DNA of 64,000 bases from an uncultured Veillonellaceae bacterium. GTDB lineage: Bacteria > Bacillota > Negativicutes > Veillonellales > Dialisteraceae. Numbering within the stretch: the first letter of the stretch is position 1; every line of letters begins with the position of its first letter. The translations under genes were made by a program, and so were the position numbers. The notes below the pieces were generated by a model, which made no database searches, was not told where the DNA came from, and saw only the letters and a list, made by a program, of their open reading frames with translations. The stretch is taken from assembly GCA_949286115.1 (NCBI GenBank), contig CASEBK010000031.1, positions 1-64,000 of the forward strand. Direction: 5' to 3'. Shown in pieces: positions 61,001 through 64,000 of this stretch.

Positions 61001-64000
61001 TTCTTCGGCCGCGCCTTTCTCCGTGCGGTGCTTCTCTTCTTCCGTTAGCAGCCCGTTCCGTTCGCGGATGTCGCGGGAGATCTGTTTGATATCAGCATCG
61101 CGGTCCAGCTGCATCATGGAGACGGTCGCTGTGCGGATGTACTGGTTGATCCTCCGCTTCATCATGGACGCTTCCATGTCGGCGATGAGGCCTCTTCCTT
61201 CCGGCGAGGCCAGCTGCGCTTCCGCGATCTGACGGATCGTGTCCGGGGTGAGCGCCGATTCGGCAAACTGTTTCTTCGCGTCCTCTTCCATCCGGTCCAG
61301 CCGGGCTTCCAGCGGGCCGCCTTCTTTCTGCAGCGCCTCTTCGAAGGTCTTCTCGTCGTAGCCGACGCCTGCAAGATAGGTCCTCCATTCTCCGTCTGTC
61401 GCAAAGAGCCCCCGCAGGCTCTCGATCTGGTAGACCGGGCTCTTTGCGAGGAGCTCTTCCCGCCACTGCGGGCGCATGGTCCGAAGGCTCTCCTCAAACT
61501 GCCCCTCCGCGTCTCCAGTGGCTTTCGCCATGAACTGCTGGAGCGCCTTTTCTTTGGCAGCCTCTTTCACCTCCTTTGCCCATTTCTGGATGTTCTCCTT
61601 CTCTGTCTTGCTATAATCCAGATCAAGATCCGTCGCCGCGAGTCGCTTCTCCGCCGCCCACGCGTCGATCTCTTCCTGCGTGGCTACCATCTTGTCAAAA
61701 ATGGCCGCTACGTCCTCCGGAGGATCCGCCAGCCCCAGCCGCTTCATTTCCTGATAGATCTTCGTGAGCCACGCCTTGAACCGGCGAAAAGCGCCCTTCA
61801 GCTCTTTCGTCGGCGCCTTCCCTGTCATGAGGTATCGCTCGAAACCGCGTGCGAAGCGCTCCTGGATGAACCGCTCTTCCGCTGCCCGTTTCTCTTCCGG
61901 CGTCTTTGCGTCCTTGATAGCGTCTGCGTGCTTTGCGAACTCGTGTTCGATATCCGTGCCCGCGTACTCTGCCATATGTTCGTCCGAGAAGCCCGCCCAT
62001 TTCCGGATGGTCTCCAGATCTTCGATAGCCTCCCGCGTGGCCCATCCCGATCCGGCCACGTCCTCCAACGTGGACAGGTAGAAATGTGCTGCCTCGTGGA
62101 TCACTGTGGACTGGTCCGCCGCATCGAAGAGGTGGATCACGTTCTCTCCGGCATTGTAGGCTCCGCGGTACTGACTGCGCGCCGCTTCCTGATTGAACCG
62201 GTCAATGATCGCCACGGCCTGATCATCGAAGACGACGAAGCAGCGGCCGTCTCGCCTCCCCTCATAGGTAATTCCCTTGATCCCGTGTTTGTTCAAATAC
62301 AAGGATGCCTCGCGTGCCCCCGCGCCTCTTCCCGCTGTCAGTGTTCTTCCAAGGCATTCATATGCGCTCTCTCCTGTTATCTTCGTTTCCGCTGCAAATG
62401 CCTTCATCGGATCTTCTTTCGCTTTCCTGATTTTCCTTGTTTTTCGATCGAAACCCTCCCGGAAATACAATTTATGCCAAAATGTTTCCTGCTCGTCTTC
62501 TGAAAGGTCTTCTATTGCTTTCGTAAACAATTCCAAGACATGATGATCCTGTTCACTCATCGTCTTCTGTTCATCCAGCAGAACATCATTTTCTGGTATT
62601 TCTACCTTGAACAGCGTAGAACTCTTTTTTGCGCGGAAGTCTCCGATTCTCAGCAAAGCAATAGCTCCATTCAGCCATTCCCTATATCTGTTTGCCGGTG
62701 GTGTTTCCTTCCCCTTGATTCTGTCTACACTTTTCTGAATATCTTCTATAGCTGCCTGTATGCTCCCTTTTTCCATGAACTTGTCAATCGCAAGACTCTC
62801 TGGATCGCCATATGCAAAAGTGATATCCCCCGACGTCCAATCGCCCTCTTCATTCAGATGGTATTCCTTCCCGTTATAAATGACCGAGTCCGTGTCGGCT
62901 CTTAAAACTTCTTTGTATGCTTGCGATATTTCCCGGTTTTTTGCAAAATACAGTCCCCATCCATGGGCGGCGTTTCCTTCCCCGCTTCCGATTTTTCCGA
63001 GGTCGAATTGGTCGAAAGAATATGGACTCCCGTGCCATGCGGTCTGGAAGTATACCTTCGCCCGCGTCGCGGCGCGCTGTGTTTTCTCCTGCCGGTCTCC
63101 GTCCTTCTCCGGATCGTACCGCACGATGGACAGCCCCTGCGACTTGAGGAAATCCGTTACTTCCCGGCTCGTCCCTTTCGGAACGACGGCGGCGGAGAAC
63201 TCGCTGAATCCCACGGCCCGCTGCGGTTTGGCTTCGAAGTAGTCCGTGGTTACTTTCTCTGCCGCTTCAATGGCTTTTATTCCCCATTGAACGGACCCGC
63301 TGTTTGCTGTCACACGGAATCCCGCCTTTTTCATGACCGCAGCGATGGAAGCTGCCGATCTTTTCCCGCTTGCCGCCGCCTTCGCCAGAGCCGCATTCGC
63401 TTCGTCCATAGCGTCCCACGAGTCCCCGTTATAGTCCTTCGCCGCCTCTTTCCTGTATTCTTCCATGGCATTTTTATATGCGCTGTATCCCGGGGCCGTT
63501 TCGTCATCGGCTTCCAGCATATCCCGCATGCTTTTCATATCATCGATCGACGTGAATTTTCTGGCCATGACCGCCAGTACGGCGTTGTCCGTCAGGAATC
63601 CGTCCGTTTCTTTTCCCGCCCCCCGTTTCTTTTTCATGGCGGATACGATGTTTTCAAGCGTAGCTGGTTCCATCTTGTTTCCGATTTTTACATACGGATC
63701 CCCGAAGACTTCGTCCAGCTTCTCCTTCACCCATTCTTTATATCCATCCATATATTTATCCAGCGTTTTTCTCAGTTTTGCCTCGTCAACGATCTGTTCT
63801 TTTGCCTTCCTCACCTCTTCATACAAACGTTCTACCGTCTCCTGCTTCAGGATTTCGTTTTCATCAAAATATTTCTTCCTGTCATATTCTGCTCTCTCAA
63901 GCTCCCTTTCCAAATATTCGGTTCTTCGGCTCGTTTTCATCTTACGTTTCAGGGCCGCTATCCAGTCGTCCATCTTCTCTCCGATCTTTTCGGAGAGCTT
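58055..64000 (-). CDS. Giant phage polyvalent protein with ADP-ribosyltransferase-like and zincin-like segments (possibly 5'-partial)
   Basis: At least 1972 residues from an ATG at 63973; the frame stays open to the window edge, so the true start may be outside. In order: coiled coil (1-80); an ADP-ribosyltransferase-like segment (about 310-600) with WHGSPYSFDQFDLGKIGSGEG, GWGLYFAKNREISQAY and GIKGITYEGR; a metalloprotease-like helix STVIHEAAHFYL (HEAAH, about 623-627); a long helical middle; hydrophobic stretches near 1610 and 1810 (LVMATLFWWFLPSIMEAAI); and a Gly-rich PVGGIPFARDII segment. This is the build of large polyvalent proteins ejected with phage DNA. Specific targets are unknown. 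Confidence 0.8.
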   Translation of the reverse strand, partial: KLSEKIGEKMDDWIAALKRKMKTSRRTEYLERELERAEYDRKKYFDENEILKQETVERLYEEVRKAKEQIVDEAKLRKTLDKYMDGYKEWVKEKLDEVFGDPYVKIGNKMEPATLENIVSAMKKKRGAGKETDGFLTDNAVLAVMARKFTSIDDMKSMRDMLEADDETAPGYSAYKNAMEEYRKEAAKDYNGDSWDAMDEANAALAKAAASGKRSAASIAAVMKKAGFRVTANSGSVQWGIKAIEAAEKVTTDYFEAKPQRAVGFSEFSAAVVPKGTSREVTDFLKSQGLSIVRYDPEKDGDRQEKTQRAATRAKVYFQTAWHGSPYSFDQFDLGKIGSGEGNAAHGWGLYFAKNREISQAYKEVLRADTDSVIYNGKEYHLNEEGDWTSGDITFAYGDPESLAIDKFMEKGSIQAAIEDIQKSVDRIKGKETPPANRYREWLNGAIALLRIGDFRAKKSSTLFKVEIPENDVLLDEQKTMSEQDHHVLELFTKAIEDLSEDEQETFWHKLYFREGFDRKTRKIRKAKEDPMKAFAAETKITGESAYECLGRTLTAGRGAGAREASLYLNKHGIKGITYEGRRDGRCFVVFDDQAVAIIDRFNQEAARSQYRGAYNAGENVIHLFDAADQSTVIHEAAHFYLSTLEDVAGSGWATREAIEDLETIRKWAGFSDEHMAEYAGTDIEHEFAKHADAIKDAKTPEEKRAAEERFIQERFARGFERYLMTGKAPTKELKGAFRRFKAWLTKIYQEMKRLGLADPPEDVAAIFDKMVATQEEIDAWAAEKRLAATDLDLDYSKTEKENIQKWAKEVKEAAKEKALQQFMAKATGDAEGQFEESLRTMRPQWREELLAKSPVYQIESLRGLFATDGEWRTYLAGVGYDEKTFEEALQKEGGPLEARLDRMEEDAKKQFAESALTPDTIRQIAEAQLASPEGRGLIADMEASMMKRRINQYIRTATVSMMQLDRDADIKQISRDIRERNGLLTEEEKHRTEKGAAEERAASAEAEKEKLRGQLTDLMKGLKEARRTLRYDKRALRTQAEWQLSDQPVSKATNWKWWDNKAQAATRRAAQAVEKNDWQGAAQEKYNEIRYAMMSRVARENEQNVKKALSGDPKTTPETDRYGAARYGILGIVNRIGRKEDPVLMKDMSRYFVQHMAYQLGLTTKDAIQPVNGNGQPVPFTWKDFAMELNPTQAMAAEEAGGVYLGDDVIAGWLKALFEDRNKTLVSRLTYAQFQDIVQAIKAAYTTGRREYEGNTLRLNGKPVSMEKAVETLVTTTWTGALKNPRLEKLRAGTKERITKALGKAVNELTLPEILFERLGPEWYELFYETIDRAAGEERTMAEKANDEILKNVNLYTRKEWQQIRSEKIYVLGKDENGAAVRYTKENLLAMALNWGNRTNRSRLAETMGERESVIEDFLFQNLTEKDWDFVEGVWAHIDSYWSQRNAVQDHLYGVPLGKTEGIDITLSSGRKIRGMYYPIKYDQDTSVRTAELAANEIAQQAMQGVSTFTLGMGSTKRRAISSGGQNVRMDLDVYLEHVQEAVHHITMREATVDVYKLITSRDVKDALVARIGVDEYNILKQWAADQWHSPIDKMNNMERFLMRQRKKMTFAAMAFRASTALLNATNIFPMMERMGAMNAVRALGDMYLGGDYVRQRAFVMEKSSFMRGRRINIDRDLMQERRLPVDQNTWKATAAVQGMAEEVNKFGYAMIVETDFALSLPQWMYTYRMARAELSGENMTAEEIDKEAVRRADKAVRETFGSGEMKDRPAVVKGKYISQFLPFYSYTSLVMNQFIRAGYDFQEKGRGMSAFRAATSGAMRPLVMATLFWWFLPSIMEAAIREGMARATGDDEEDYWQRLAASMAGSGPVGGIPFARDIIPYMAADAMGVYRGDGKSEASALSVIDQGLKVYKDITSDKKTWVDTAKDATRMGNRVWKMSDTMTDGFWSLIKLVTEDTDKTLTEIVSSLIFDRDVERSKK

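Overview
The window reads as chromosome of a diderm Firmicute (class Negativicutes, Veillonellales-like; genus not resolved), G+C-rich, with a prophage on its right side. The reasons are a Firmicutes gene set (remA/DUF370, YicC/YloC, rqcH, PASTA kinase PrkC with its phosphatase, an S-box riboswitch on metK, the rplU-prp-rpmA cluster with a cleavable L27 leader) combined with outer-membrane machinery (TonB-ExbB-ExbD, a large GLUG-repeat adhesin).

Layout. 1-3.6 kb: 3' part of a GLUG/MBG-repeat surface protein. 3.6-4.7 kb (minus): an AdoMet-decarboxylase-like protein lacking the usual pyruvoyl serine, then a RelBE-type toxin-antitoxin pair. 4.7-5.8 kb: rplU-prp-rpmA with promoter and terminator. 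5.85-6.1 kb: an apparent Fst-like type I toxin with a convergent antisense RNA. 6.3-8.8 kb (minus): a DUF4127 protein and a TRIC/UPF0126 membrane protein, followed by about 590 bases without a convincing gene. 9.4-11.6 kb: trmK, a Nif3-family gene and RNase P RNA. 11.6-14.5 kb (minus): putP with a structured leader, and tmcAL. 14.6-23.1 kb (plus): lipoprotein, DUF4321, maf, radC, a DnaA-N-like protein, exbB-exbD-tonB, three corrinoid genes, and aspartokinase. 23.2-27.0 kb: M16 peptidase and gluQ. 27.1-28.8 kb (minus): rqcH. 29-33.2 kb: dapF, yicC, remA-gmk-rpoZ-coaBC. 33.2-45.3 kb: SAM riboswitch-metK, then priA, def-fmt-rsmB-rlmN, and stp-prkC-rsgA-rpe. 45.4-50.7 kb: hslO and a methylthioadenosine/SAH salvage cluster (mtnP-mtnA-ahcY-mtaD).

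50.7-64 kb: a frameshifted SHOCT-protein remnant, an AT-rich junction, then late genes of a prophage, all on the minus strand. Read in transcription order (right to left) they are a very large ejected-type polyvalent protein with ADP-ribosyltransferase-like and zincin-like segments, a tail fibre with a heptad-repeat shaft, a frameshifted tail module, a lectin-fold variable protein, the template repeat and reverse transcriptase of a diversity-generating retroelement (DGR), small late proteins, an amidase endolysin, a DUF2829 (Tad2-type) protein and overlapping spanin-like genes.

The strongest discovery is the DGR: a 112-bp template repeat and a 112-bp variable repeat differ at 11 positions, every one an adenine in the coding-strand template. 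Other points of note are the type I toxin-antitoxin locus with a repeated antisense target, the SpeD-like protein with Ser63 to Cys and Cys83 to Phe changes, and a salvage cluster whose residues and neighbours suggest that it works on deaminated (inosyl) intermediates. I found no tRNA, rRNA, CRISPR array or insertion sequence.
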